Below are positions 28,896-36,556 of a DNA stretch of 64,000 bases, piece after piece. Both the position numbers and the translations under genes were made by a program. How positions within the stretch are numbered: the first letter of the stretch is position 1; every line of letters begins with the position of its first letter. The notes below the pieces were generated by a model that saw nothing but the letters and a program-made list of their open reading frames with translations, ran no database searches and was not told the origin of the DNA. Location: positions 496,001 to 560,000 of the forward strand of contig NZ_CP114589.1 of assembly GCF_027286325.1 (NCBI RefSeq), in the 5' to 3' direction. The stretch comes from Salinivibrio kushneri (lineage in GTDB: Bacteria; Pseudomonadota; Gammaproteobacteria; Enterobacterales; Vibrionaceae).

Positions 28896-29324
28896 ATGAA
28901 TTTTAACGTTTTGCTTCGTAGGATAATTTGGCTGATAGCCGCTTCTGTCCCTGTTTCTTCTTACGCGGCTGATGGCCTTGCGGCGGGGGTTTTCCTTGGC
29001 TCGCCAATGTCAGGTGTGACCGTGAAACAAAATCAGTTCAAAATCCAAGCGGGTATCGATAAGTTCGGGGTGGCAGTGGATGGCACGTGGAACTTGGGAG
29101 AATGGCTCGGGCGGATGGAATATGCACCGATGTACGTGTACGCTGGTGGACAGTGGGTGGATGACTCAACGCACCAATGGGGGCCGCGAGCAGGGCTCGG
29201 CGTGACGCTTCCGGTTGGCACTGGCGATATGGAGTTGTTCGCCGAGGCGGGCACGACGTGGTATTGGGAGGAGAAAGGCGATATTGAGTTTGAAGGAGCC
29301 GCTGGGGCGCGCATTTATTTCTAG
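28896..29324 (+). CDS. Small exported protein, possibly a beta-barrel, function unknown
   Basis: This 142-residue protein has a signal peptide of about 25 residues (LLRRIIWLIAASVPVSSYAA), with the mature part starting near DGLAAG. The rest has alternating hydrophobic/polar strands (KFGVAVDGTWNLG, MYVYAGGQW, MELFAEAGTTWYW) and a C-terminal phenylalanine (ARIYF), both typical of outer-membrane barrels, although the length would allow only a small one. The ATG at 28896 has GGA nearby. The L,D-transpeptidase frame begins within a few bases of its end, suggesting cotranscription. I do not recognise the family. Confidence 0.7.
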   Translation: MNFNVLLRRIIWLIAASVPVSSYAADGLAAGVFLGSPMSGVTVKQNQFKIQAGIDKFGVAVDGTWNLGEWLGRMEYAPMYVYAGGQWVDDSTHQWGPRAGLGVTLPVGTGDMELFAEAGTTWYWEEKGDIEFEGAAGARIYF

Positions 29325-29340
29325 CCTGTTCCCGTCGTTG

Positions 29341-30366
29341 TTGAACAAAAAGATCGCACAGCTGGGGTTAGCCTGTGCGGTGCTTTGGGCGTTAAATATG
29401 CCAGCAGCGTTTGCTACCCAGTACCCTTTACCCACAGACGGCAGTCGACTTGTTGGCTATCCAGAGGCGCACATCGTCAAAAAGGGCGAGCACTTAGAAG
29501 CCATTGCTAAAGACTATGATATGGGGTTTCTGGCGCTCTTAGCGCTCAACCCAGGAGTTGATCCCTACTTGCCTGAGCCTGGCTCTCTAGTGCGCTTGCC
29601 CAACCAGCTCTTGTTGCCCTCACCACCTCACTCAGGGATAGTGATCAACCTTGCTGAATTACGCCTGTATTATTTTCCTGAACCAGACGCTAAGGCTAAC
29701 GTAACGGGAGAAAAAGGGGACGTTCAACGTGATGTTCATGTCTTTCCCATCGGGATTGGTAGAGTGGGGCGCGAAACTCCCACCATGAATACCTATATTA
29801 GCCAAAAGCGTGAACACCCGACGTGGACGCCACCGCAGAGCATTCGTAAGGAGTATGAAAAAGAGCGTGGCATCACCCTACCGGACGTGGTGCCAGCCGG
29901 GCCTAATAACCCGTTGGGCGATCATGCTTTAAGACTGGGTTATGGCCACGGTGAGTATTTAATTCATGGTACGAATAAGTCGTTTGGTATTGGGCTGCGA
30001 GTCAGCGCTGGCTGTATCCGACTTCGTCCTGATGATGTGGCATGGCTGTTTGAACAAGTGGACGTTCATACGCCCGTGAGGGTGATTAATCAGCCCGCGA
30101 AGTTGAGCGTTGAGCCTGATGGGCGAGTGATGGTAGAGGCGCATCGTCCTTTGTCAAAAAACGCAAGTGAGACCAAAGAACGTTTGTCTATTAAGCCTGA
30201 TCCTCAGGTGTTGGCGATTTTAGAGCGATTGGAGCTGTCAACTCGGCGCTACCGCGCGGCTTTATCCGTGCAGGAAGGAACACCGATCGAAGTGGCGGCG
30301 TTGACACCAGCGCAGCTAAAAGCTTGGCAGCGTTTAGAGCGTGTGAATGTAGATACGAAGCGTTGA
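29341..30366 (+). CDS. L,D-transpeptidase with LysM domain (ErfK/YbiS type)
   Basis: This periplasmic enzyme probably attaches Lpp to, or crosslinks, peptidoglycan. No ATG fits; the best start is TTG at 29341 (or 29338), giving a signal peptide MNKKIAQLGLACAVL...AFA and 341 residues, beginning about 16 bases after the previous stop. A LysM segment (HIVKKGEHLEAIAKDYDMG, about 44-62) precedes the YkuD catalytic domain with H209 (YLIHGTN) and C225 in VSAGCIRLRPDD. This architecture is that of the enteric Lpp-linking enzymes. The lpp gene lies just downstream in convergent orientation, which fits the proposed partner. Confidence 0.87.
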   Translation: MNKKIAQLGLACAVLWALNMPAAFATQYPLPTDGSRLVGYPEAHIVKKGEHLEAIAKDYDMGFLALLALNPGVDPYLPEPGSLVRLPNQLLLPSPPHSGIVINLAELRLYYFPEPDAKANVTGEKGDVQRDVHVFPIGIGRVGRETPTMNTYISQKREHPTWTPPQSIRKEYEKERGITLPDVVPAGPNNPLGDHALRLGYGHGEYLIHGTNKSFGIGLRVSAGCIRLRPDDVAWLFEQVDVHTPVRVINQPAKLSVEPDGRVMVEAHRPLSKNASETKERLSIKPDPQVLAILERLELSTRRYRAALSVQEGTPIEVAALTPAQLKAWQRLERVNVDTKR

Positions 30367-30430
30367 CGTGATTGGGGTGGCAAAATGCGTGCAATGCGCT
30401 GATGTAGACAGAGGGTCACGAAATAAAAAA

Positions 30431-30455
30431 ACGGCGCAGGGATTGCGCCGTTTTT
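30431..30455. terminator. Bidirectional terminator between L,D-transpeptidase and lpp
   Basis: ACGGCGCA and TGCGCCGT form an eight-pair stem around a GGGAT loop, with an A-run before and a T-run after. It can terminate both convergent genes. Confidence 0.92.
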
Positions 30456-30489
30456 GTTTATTCAATGCGTCATTGGTTATAGCACTACG

Positions 30490-30735
30490 TTATTTCGTGT
30501 AAGACTGCGCCATATTATCGATGCGCTTGTTAGCACGTTTGGCTTCGTCGTAGGCCATTTGAGAGGTATCTTTGGTATCACTCACGTCACTTTTCATCAT
30601 GGAAACGTCGTTGGACAATGCATCGACTTTCGCTGATAAATCATCAACGCTTTGTTGTAACGCCGTGTTGCTGGTACAGCCGACGAGTAACATGCTCGAT
30701 GCGATAGCGGCTAGCGCCATTGGACGGATTTTCAT
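30490..30735 (-). CDS. lpp: Major outer membrane lipoprotein Lpp (Braun-type)
   Basis: This 81-residue lipoprotein trimer anchors the outer membrane to peptidoglycan. The signal peptide ends in a lipobox LVGC with acyl cysteine C20. The mature part is a heptad coiled coil ([20 protein letters not shown]) and ends in lysine (AQSYTK), the residue that L,D-transpeptidases join to the cell wall. GAGGT precedes the ATG. A perfect -35 hexamer (TTGACA on the minus strand, 30803-30808) lies upstream, but I could not match a good -10 to it. Confidence 0.92.
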   Translation of the reverse strand: MKIRPMALAAIASSMLLVGCTSNTALQQSVDDLSAKVDALSNDVSMMKSDVSDTKDTSQMAYDEAKRANKRIDNMAQSYTK

Positions 30736-30910
30736 AAATTACCTCGCTATTGTTGTTTGTCATAGCAATCGCGTCATCAGGGTCACGCATGAGCGCGACT
30801 ATTGTCAACCTTAGACGCTTTACCGCATTTATGCTGGATAATCCTTTACTTAAATAGCAGAGCTTGACCCAGTTAACATTTAGCGAGGTAAAAGGTATCC
30901 AATATAGTGC

Positions 30911-31387
30911 TTATTCGTGGTTTGCGTGCATCTCTTTGTTGTGATGTTTCATCCCCGCCATGACAGACTTAACAGGGATCTGTTTGGTCAGTGAATGACC
31001 GTCTGCGGTGTTTAATGTCAATGAAATGTGCTCGCCTACTTTGAGTGGCTGGGTAAGATCAAAAAGCATCACATGTAGGCCGCCTGGTTTCAACGTGACT
31101 TGTTCGCCTTTAGGCACCAGAATTTGCGCGATTTGTCGCATTTCCATCATGCCATCCACCATCGCGTGTTCATGCAGCTCAACCCGCTTTGCGGCAGGGG
31201 TGCTCGCGCTCACCACACGTTTTAGCACCTCACTTTGATTATCAATAATCATAAAGGCGGCACTATTTGGTGCACCAGGTGCAGTGGCACGCGCATAGGC
31301 GTCATGAATAAAAAACTCACCATGGGCATGCACGAATGGTGCAACCATAAAGGCGATAGCGGCAACAAAAGATTTGAATGATGTCAT
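30911..31387 (-). CDS. Periplasmic copper chaperone PCu(A)C
   Basis: This 158-residue protein delivers Cu(I) for assembly of cytochrome oxidase CuA or CuB centres. It has a signal peptide ending around VHAHG. The defining motif H-x10-M-x21-H-x-M is exact: H72, M83, H105, M107. The C-terminal tail is rich in His and Met (MAGMKHHNKEMHANHE), a likely extra copper site. It starts three bases after the SCO stop, at the end of a four-gene run on the minus strand, so copper delivery is the shared theme of at least the last two genes. Confidence 0.93.
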   Translation of the reverse strand: MTSFKSFVAAIAFMVAPFVHAHGEFFIHDAYARATAPGAPNSAAFMIIDNQSEVLKRVVSASTPAAKRVELHEHAMVDGMMEMRQIAQILVPKGEQVTLKPGGLHVMLFDLTQPLKVGEHISLTLNTADGHSLTKQIPVKSVMAGMKHHNKEMHANHE

Positions 31388-31389
31388 TG

Positions 31390-31977
31390 TTATTCCTTAT
31401 TTTGATCAGTGACCCGTTCAATCGCTGCAACCAGCATCTCAGGGTTTAAAGTGTGGGGGACTTTCTCTAGCAGCTCACCATTAGGCGAGAGAAAATAAAA
31501 AAAGGAGCTATGGTCAACGGCATAATCCATGGCGGAGTCTTCCAGCTCGGTGATGCGATATAAAACCCCATAGCGCTTTGCCAGCTGTGCAATTTGCGCC
31601 TCTGAACCACTGGCGCCGGTGATGCTGGGATGGAAAAAATGGGCATACTCTGCTGCTTTTTCGCTTGTATCACGCTTTGGGTCGAGGGTGATAAAGATTG
31701 GCGACACTGCGTTTCGTGTCGGCTCGGGCAACGATTTTAACGCTGCAGACAATACGGCGAGCGACGTCGGACAAACATCAGGGCAGTGGGTATAACCAAA
31801 ATAAACAATGCGAGGACGTGGGTCATCGGTATTATAAAGATTAAATGGTTGCCCTTGTGACTCTAATGCCCCTGCTTGTACCTGCTTTTGTGACGTTTGA
31901 TAGTTGTCAAATAGCGCGCGGGCACCTAAGCCAAAACAAACAGCAATAATGGCGACAAGCCAAGCTTTCTTACTCAT
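31390..31977 (-). CDS. SCO1/SenC family copper/thiol protein
   Basis: This membrane-anchored thioredoxin-fold protein of 195 residues participates in CuA-site assembly of cytochrome oxidase. A single N-terminal membrane helix (AWLVAIIAVCFGLGARALF) tethers it to the periplasmic face. Copper ligands C65 and C69 (HCPDVCP) and H156 (VDHSSFFYF) are present, as are FITLDPKRDT and ITGASGS typical of the family. Its start overlaps the stop of the upstream gene by four bases (ATGA), so the two are translationally coupled. PCu(A)C follows directly. Confidence 0.93.
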   Translation of the reverse strand: MSKKAWLVAIIAVCFGLGARALFDNYQTSQKQVQAGALESQGQPFNLYNTDDPRPRIVYFGYTHCPDVCPTSLAVLSAALKSLPEPTRNAVSPIFITLDPKRDTSEKAAEYAHFFHPSITGASGSEAQIAQLAKRYGVLYRITELEDSAMDYAVDHSSFFYFLSPNGELLEKVPHTLNPEMLVAAIERVTDQNKE

Positions 31978-32453
31978 AGTCGCTCCATGCGTACTTTGAT
32001 CGGGAATGAGTTGTTTACGTCATCATTCAGGGTAATAGCGCCTGCCCATGTCATGTTGTCTTCGGTGCAAACGGGCAGCATCAACTCGCCTTGATAGGTG
32101 AGTGTATCGGTTTTTTTGAGCGCAAGCCGATATTCACCCATATTCATTTCGACCCCTTTAAGCTTGACGAGCATGGTATCCGTGGCAAGCGGTTGGGGGG
32201 CGGTCACCGTGAGGGTATTGGCGTGTAGTGGATGAACCATTGGATTGCCTAAACTGGCTTGATAGCCCTTGTATTGGCATGTCTGTTGATTGAGTGAACA
32301 GTATGCGGCTGGCGCGATGGTTGAACTCGAGGCGGTAGAGAAAAAGCCAGACAGCCAAGAGGGAAGGAAAAAAGCAATCACTGCCAGCACGAGTAGACCG
32401 ACAGTGATAAATAGTGGGCGACTCACGGGCGACTGTGAGGGTGATGTATTCAT
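31974..32453 (-). CDS. Unknown membrane-anchored periplasmic protein in copper-delivery operon
   Basis: This 159-residue protein has one N-terminal membrane helix (PLFITVGLLVLAVIAFFLPSW) and an outward-facing beta-rich domain. That domain has possible metal ligands: two cysteines in YCSLNQQTCQY, a KGVEMNMGEYRL segment, and LPVCTEDNMTW near the C terminus. I do not recognise a named family; there is a loose similarity to FixH/YtkA-type immunoglobulin-like domains. It is coupled to the SCO gene by an ATGA overlap and begins three bases after the DUF368 stop. A role in copper handling is inferred from position and residues only. Confidence 0.75.
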   Translation of the reverse strand: MNTSPSQSPVSRPLFITVGLLVLAVIAFFLPSWLSGFFSTASSSTIAPAAYCSLNQQTCQYKGYQASLGNPMVHPLHANTLTVTAPQPLATDTMLVKLKGVEMNMGEYRLALKKTDTLTYQGELMLPVCTEDNMTWAGAITLNDDVNNSFPIKVRMERL

Positions 32454-32456
32454 GAT

Positions 32457-33398
32457 TTAGTCCTGAGCAGGCGAGAAACGCTCTAGCAGTAATACCAGCA
32501 CAAAGCCACCTATCATGGCAACGATAGCCAAGCCAACTTGTGCCGAGTGTCCCACGATTGCTTCATAGGCGCTGGGGAGAAGGTTATCTTGCATAAGAGG
32601 CACTTGCTCACCAGATGAATTTGTACGCCATGTGAGCGTGTGTTTCCAAGGCCATATTTTGCCTAGCGTGCCCAGCATCAGGCCGGTGAGAAAAGCCAGC
32701 GAGATCGCATAATAGTGACGCAGCAGCCAAGATAAAACATGAGAGAAAGTTAACAGACCGCAAATCGCACCCACCGCAAACAGCCCGAGTAAACCGAATT
32801 GACCTTGATGTACCGCATCAAGAATGGGGCTATACATGCCCAGCAACAGTAAAATAAAACTGCCAGAAATCCCCGGTAAGATCATGGCACACACGGCGAT
32901 CGCGCCAGCAAGGAATACGGTAAACGGGCTTGCAGTAAGCTGCAACGGGTTGGCAATGGTAATCCAATAGGCAAACCCGATCCCTAGCAGTGCGGCGAGA
33001 ACTGTTTTAGGCCTTATTCTAGGCGCGGGCAATTGTTTAGCAATATGCAACGCTGAAGCGATGATCAAGCCAAAGAAAAACGACCAAAGCGGAATGGGAT
33101 GATGGGTTAGCATCCAACTGATCCCTTTTGCCAGACTGGCAATGCTGGTCAGAATGCCGGCTAAGAGTACACAAAGAAAGGTGCCGTTAACATGTTGCCA
33201 GACAGCCTTGAAACCCTCTTTGCGCCACAGTGTAAAAAGACGCGGCGTGATACGCCGAATACTCTCAAGTAACTGCGTGTAGATACCGGTAATAAATGCG
33301 ATCGTACCGCCAGAGACACCAGGGACTACATCCGCAGCGCCCATCGCCATGCCTTTGAGGTAGGTTGCAACCAGGTTCTTGATCATAATGCTATTCAT
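32457..33398 (-). CDS. DUF368 membrane protein (PopT-type undecaprenyl phosphate translocase family)
   Basis: This polytopic inner-membrane protein of 313 residues has about eight to ten helices. The family hallmark is at the start: KGMAMGAADVVPGVSGGTIAFI, repeated in pseudo-symmetric form near the middle as MILPGISGSFILLLLG. DUF368 proteins, including the Vibrio cholerae member, have been reported to recycle undecaprenyl phosphate across the membrane. The start is MNSIMIKN (33398); MIKN (33386) is an alternative. It leads the minus-strand run into the copper-delivery genes and is separated from pulA by a hairpin. Confidence 0.85.
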   Translation of the reverse strand: MNSIMIKNLVATYLKGMAMGAADVVPGVSGGTIAFITGIYTQLLESIRRITPRLFTLWRKEGFKAVWQHVNGTFLCVLLAGILTSIASLAKGISWMLTHHPIPLWSFFFGLIIASALHIAKQLPAPRIRPKTVLAALLGIGFAYWITIANPLQLTASPFTVFLAGAIAVCAMILPGISGSFILLLLGMYSPILDAVHQGQFGLLGLFAVGAICGLLTFSHVLSWLLRHYYAISLAFLTGLMLGTLGKIWPWKHTLTWRTNSSGEQVPLMQDNLLPSAYEAIVGHSAQVGLAIVAMIGGFVLVLLLERFSPAQD

Positions 33399-33460
33399 CG
33401 ATAAAAAGCTGAAACGCGCATTATACCGACATTCATCCTGTGGGGTAGGGGGAATTATGA

Positions 33461-33479
33461 GGGGGAGCCGTACTCCCCC
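33461..33479 (-). terminator. Hairpin between pulA and the DUF368 operon
   Basis: GGGGGAG and CTCCCCC pair around a five-base loop just downstream of the pulA stop on the minus strand. No strong T-run follows, so termination may be partial. Confidence 0.6.
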
Positions 33480-33487
33480 CAATACGA

Positions 33488-36364
33488 TTAAGGTTGATGA
33501 GGTTTCTCGAATACGGCGACAGACCAAGCGGGGATGGTGAGTTTGCCGTCGGTCACTTGAGCGGCCTGCTGGTTATATGCTATCGAGTGGTTGCCTGCGT
33601 TAGCTTGCAAGCTATGAAGCTGATAGCCGGTGGCGTCGATGTTGGCAAAGTCATTGACCGCCGTGCCAGAGGCATTGATCGCGACGATAATCCCGTCACG
33701 CGTTGCATCAATCGTGCTGTCGTGCAGACTGCCACTGTTATCAATCTGCATCACAATTAGCCCCGGGATTTGTAAGGCGCCGGTGTTGTGAAAGCTGACA
33801 CGTTGGTTAATCACGCTGCCTTGGCCTAAGTGGAACAGCCCTGACGACGCACGCAGCGCCACCAGCTCATTAAAGTAGCTGTCCATGTTGGCGATTGCCT
33901 GTGGAGTTGGTTTGGCCTCGCTGTTGTGATTGGCAATCACGGTTTCAATCGTTGGCCAGTTGTAGCCGTCTTTATCTTCACGCGGCAGCCCTTGGTCCCA
34001 CTGCGTAGTTTGTTGGGTAAAATCGACGCGGTTATACCAATCGCCCGAGTCATACGAGTCACGCTGCATGGATTTTGAACGAAGCAGTTCGCTGCCCATG
34101 TGAATAAAAGGCACCCCTTGTCCCAGCAGGGCAGTGGAGAGTGACACGGCTTGGGCGCGGACGCGTGTCGCGAGCGGCATGGCGTAAGGGAATTTGTATT
34201 GATGGTTATCCCACAAGGTTTGGTTGTCGTGCTTGGAGACATAGTTTTGAATCTCCCAAGCATCTTGCGCGTAGCCAGCCGGTTGACCGTTGTAATCGAC
34301 CTCGTCCCCGCGCACGACATCACCATTGGCAGTTTGTAACTGAAAATCTTTTAAGTTACCCGCCATACCCAAACGAACTAGGTCGGCATTATGCAGGGCA
34401 CTGGCTCTTTCCTCGCTGTTTTGCTGTTGCAAATCATTGGGGGCGACCCATTGACCATTACCAAAGCCTTGGTTTTTGCGTAGATACTCGCCGCCATCGA
34501 ATGGACCGCCGCCGCGAACCGCATCTCGAAGTCGGTCAGAGAATGAGCCAATACCGGTACCTGCAAGATTTGCTTGGGTGGCTTGGACAAACTGGCGATC
34601 GTTGGCGACTTCACCGAAGTTCCAACCTTCACCATAGAAATACACATCTGGGTTGATGGCGCGGGCAACGGCAAGTGTGTGCTCGATCTGTGCTAGCGGA
34701 TGATGCCCCATCAAATCCCAACGGAAGGCATCGATTTTGTAGTCTTTCACCCAAGTGGCAATCGAGTCATCGATCAGTTTGGCAAACATGCGATGCTCAG
34801 GCGCGGTGTTTGAGCAGCAAGTGGATTGCTCAACATCCCCAGTGACGGGGTTAAGGCGCTGATAATACCAAGGCACGACTTTATCCAGCACAGAATAGGG
34901 CCCTAACCCTGCTTGGTGGGTGTGGTTGTAGACCACGTCCATCACTACATTCATGCCGATATTCTGTTTGATGGCCATGATCATTTTACGAAACTCGAGG
35001 ATTCGCGCGGTGCCTTCAGGGTCGGTCGCATAACTGCCTTCAGGCACAGTGTAATGGAAAGGATCGTAACCCCAGTTAAAGCTGTCGTATTGACGCATCG
35101 CCGCCATTACCGTTTGCACATAGGGGGTGTCAGCACTGTCTTGGGTGGCTAAATCCGTTAAGGCCGCTTGGATGGTTTGATTGTTGTCGCACTCACTGGC
35201 CAGCCTTGGGGTCTCTTTCAGTGAGGGGACTTTGTCACATAGCGTGGAGAAGCGGTCGGTGACATCGATACGCTGCGCGACGTCTTCGTTGATGGAGGCA
35301 ATGTCAAACACGGGGAGCAGGTGCAAGTGAGTAACCCCAGATTGCGCGAGCGCGGTTAAGTGTTTAACTGGCTCAGTGGTGTTTTGGGTAAAAGCAAGGT
35401 ACTTGCCGCGCAGATTTTGGGGAGTGGATTGATCAAGCGCGGAAAAATCACGCACGTGCGCCTCATAAATCACGCTGTTGGCAGGATTTTGCTGCGAGTG
35501 AGGCGCACTCAGCGTATCCCAACCACTGGGTTTAAGCGCGGGCGCATTCAGATCGACCACCTGTGAATAGCTGGAGTTGGTCGACAAGCTATGTGAGTAA
35601 GGATCCGTGACTTCGAGACGCTCGACACGGTGTGTGACAGGGTGATAGACCGACAGTTGATAACGGTAATAGTCGCCATGATTCAGCGCCGTGGTGGCAA
35701 CATGCCAGCTTCCTGACTCGGCGTCGAAGTCCATTTTAATGGGCGTTTGGCGCTGTTTTGTCGCGTTTTGTTCGCTCGCCGATTGATAGGGCACCAGCGA
35801 GACTTGCTGTGCGGTAGGGGCCCAAAGGCGAAATTCAGTGTGTCCAGCGTCAGGGATGGCCCCATAGTTAAGTTTTTCGGCGTGTTCGGCGTACAAGGCA
35901 TCGAGCGCGCGGGCCGGTTGCACATCGGTTGCGGTTAATACGGTATCACCGTCTTTGGCGATAGCGAGAAGCTGCCCTTTAAGCCATTGCTTCAGCGCAA
36001 TATCGGCGTTAACAAAGTCAAAATCGAACCCTTTGACGTTACCTTGCAAATGGGGGAACGATGTCTGCCAATGATCGCGCGTGGCGAGGGTGGACTCGAC
36101 ACTGGCGGTGGCGTTTTCCACCTGTTGTGTGTCCGGGTTATAGCGCATCCTGCCATCAGCGGAGTAATACAAAGTGAGCGAGGTGGCGTTGGTTTGATGA
36201 GTGAGCAGGGTATCGGCGTCAGCAAATAGCACACTGGCATCGCTGGTGCCCGCCTCTCGTGGCGGTAAATCGGTTTCTCTATCGATATTACAACCATTTA
36301 AAGCCATGATGGCCGCGACGGCGACAGGCGCGCTAACGGGGAATAAAGAGTGAGTGGGCTTCAT
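33488..36364 (-). CDS. pulA: Lipoprotein pullulanase-type alpha-1,6-glucosidase
   Basis: This debranching enzyme cuts alpha-1,6 links in pullulan and branched maltodextrins outside the cytoplasm. The ATG at 36364 is well placed after GAGG. The product has 958 residues. It begins with a lipoprotein signal (MALNGC, acyl cysteine near residue 25). N-terminal pullulanase and CBM48 domains follow (HTEFRLWAPTAQQVSLVPYQ), then the GH13 barrel with catalytic D in DAFRWDLMGHH, acid E in FYGEGWNFGE, and D in SKHDNQTLWDN. The C terminus has a DUF3372-like beta domain. It lies downstream of malT on the same strand. No MalT-like motif is visible just before it. Confidence 0.93.
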   Translation of the reverse strand: MKPTHSLFPVSAPVAVAAIMALNGCNIDRETDLPPREAGTSDASVLFADADTLLTHQTNATSLTLYYSADGRMRYNPDTQQVENATASVESTLATRDHWQTSFPHLQGNVKGFDFDFVNADIALKQWLKGQLLAIAKDGDTVLTATDVQPARALDALYAEHAEKLNYGAIPDAGHTEFRLWAPTAQQVSLVPYQSASEQNATKQRQTPIKMDFDAESGSWHVATTALNHGDYYRYQLSVYHPVTHRVERLEVTDPYSHSLSTNSSYSQVVDLNAPALKPSGWDTLSAPHSQQNPANSVIYEAHVRDFSALDQSTPQNLRGKYLAFTQNTTEPVKHLTALAQSGVTHLHLLPVFDIASINEDVAQRIDVTDRFSTLCDKVPSLKETPRLASECDNNQTIQAALTDLATQDSADTPYVQTVMAAMRQYDSFNWGYDPFHYTVPEGSYATDPEGTARILEFRKMIMAIKQNIGMNVVMDVVYNHTHQAGLGPYSVLDKVVPWYYQRLNPVTGDVEQSTCCSNTAPEHRMFAKLIDDSIATWVKDYKIDAFRWDLMGHHPLAQIEHTLAVARAINPDVYFYGEGWNFGEVANDRQFVQATQANLAGTGIGSFSDRLRDAVRGGGPFDGGEYLRKNQGFGNGQWVAPNDLQQQNSEERASALHNADLVRLGMAGNLKDFQLQTANGDVVRGDEVDYNGQPAGYAQDAWEIQNYVSKHDNQTLWDNHQYKFPYAMPLATRVRAQAVSLSTALLGQGVPFIHMGSELLRSKSMQRDSYDSGDWYNRVDFTQQTTQWDQGLPREDKDGYNWPTIETVIANHNSEAKPTPQAIANMDSYFNELVALRASSGLFHLGQGSVINQRVSFHNTGALQIPGLIVMQIDNSGSLHDSTIDATRDGIIVAINASGTAVNDFANIDATGYQLHSLQANAGNHSIAYNQQAAQVTDGKLTIPAWSVAVFEKPHQP

Positions 36365-36515
36365 TGATCGTTCCTCAAGTGTCAATACTGAGGCGCAGCA
36401 TACTGAAGGGCGACACCTACCATGCGTGATCGGGTTAAAATTCAACGTGTCATTACAAAAAAGATGATGAAATTCAGCAAAATATCACGAAAGGTAGGCT
36501 GAGAGTGACGGGTCA

Positions 36516-36546
36516 CTACGCCCCCACAAAAAGTCTGGGGGCGTAG
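36516..36546. terminator. Hairpin after malT
   Basis: CTACGCCCCC and GGGGGCGTAG form a perfect ten-pair stem around an 11-base loop, ten bases past the malT stop. It lacks a clear T-run, so it may only partly separate malT from pulA. Confidence 0.7.
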
Positions 36547-36556
36547 GCATGGCTGA

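Noticed and set aside
33488..36445. Longer pulA start at 36445
   Set aside because: The 27 extra residues would hide the lipoprotein signal; the ATG at 36364 has a good ribosome site.
36365..36445. MalT boxes directly before pulA
   Set aside because: I looked for GGAGGA or GGATGA cores and saw no convincing pair; pulA may be read from malT or another promoter.
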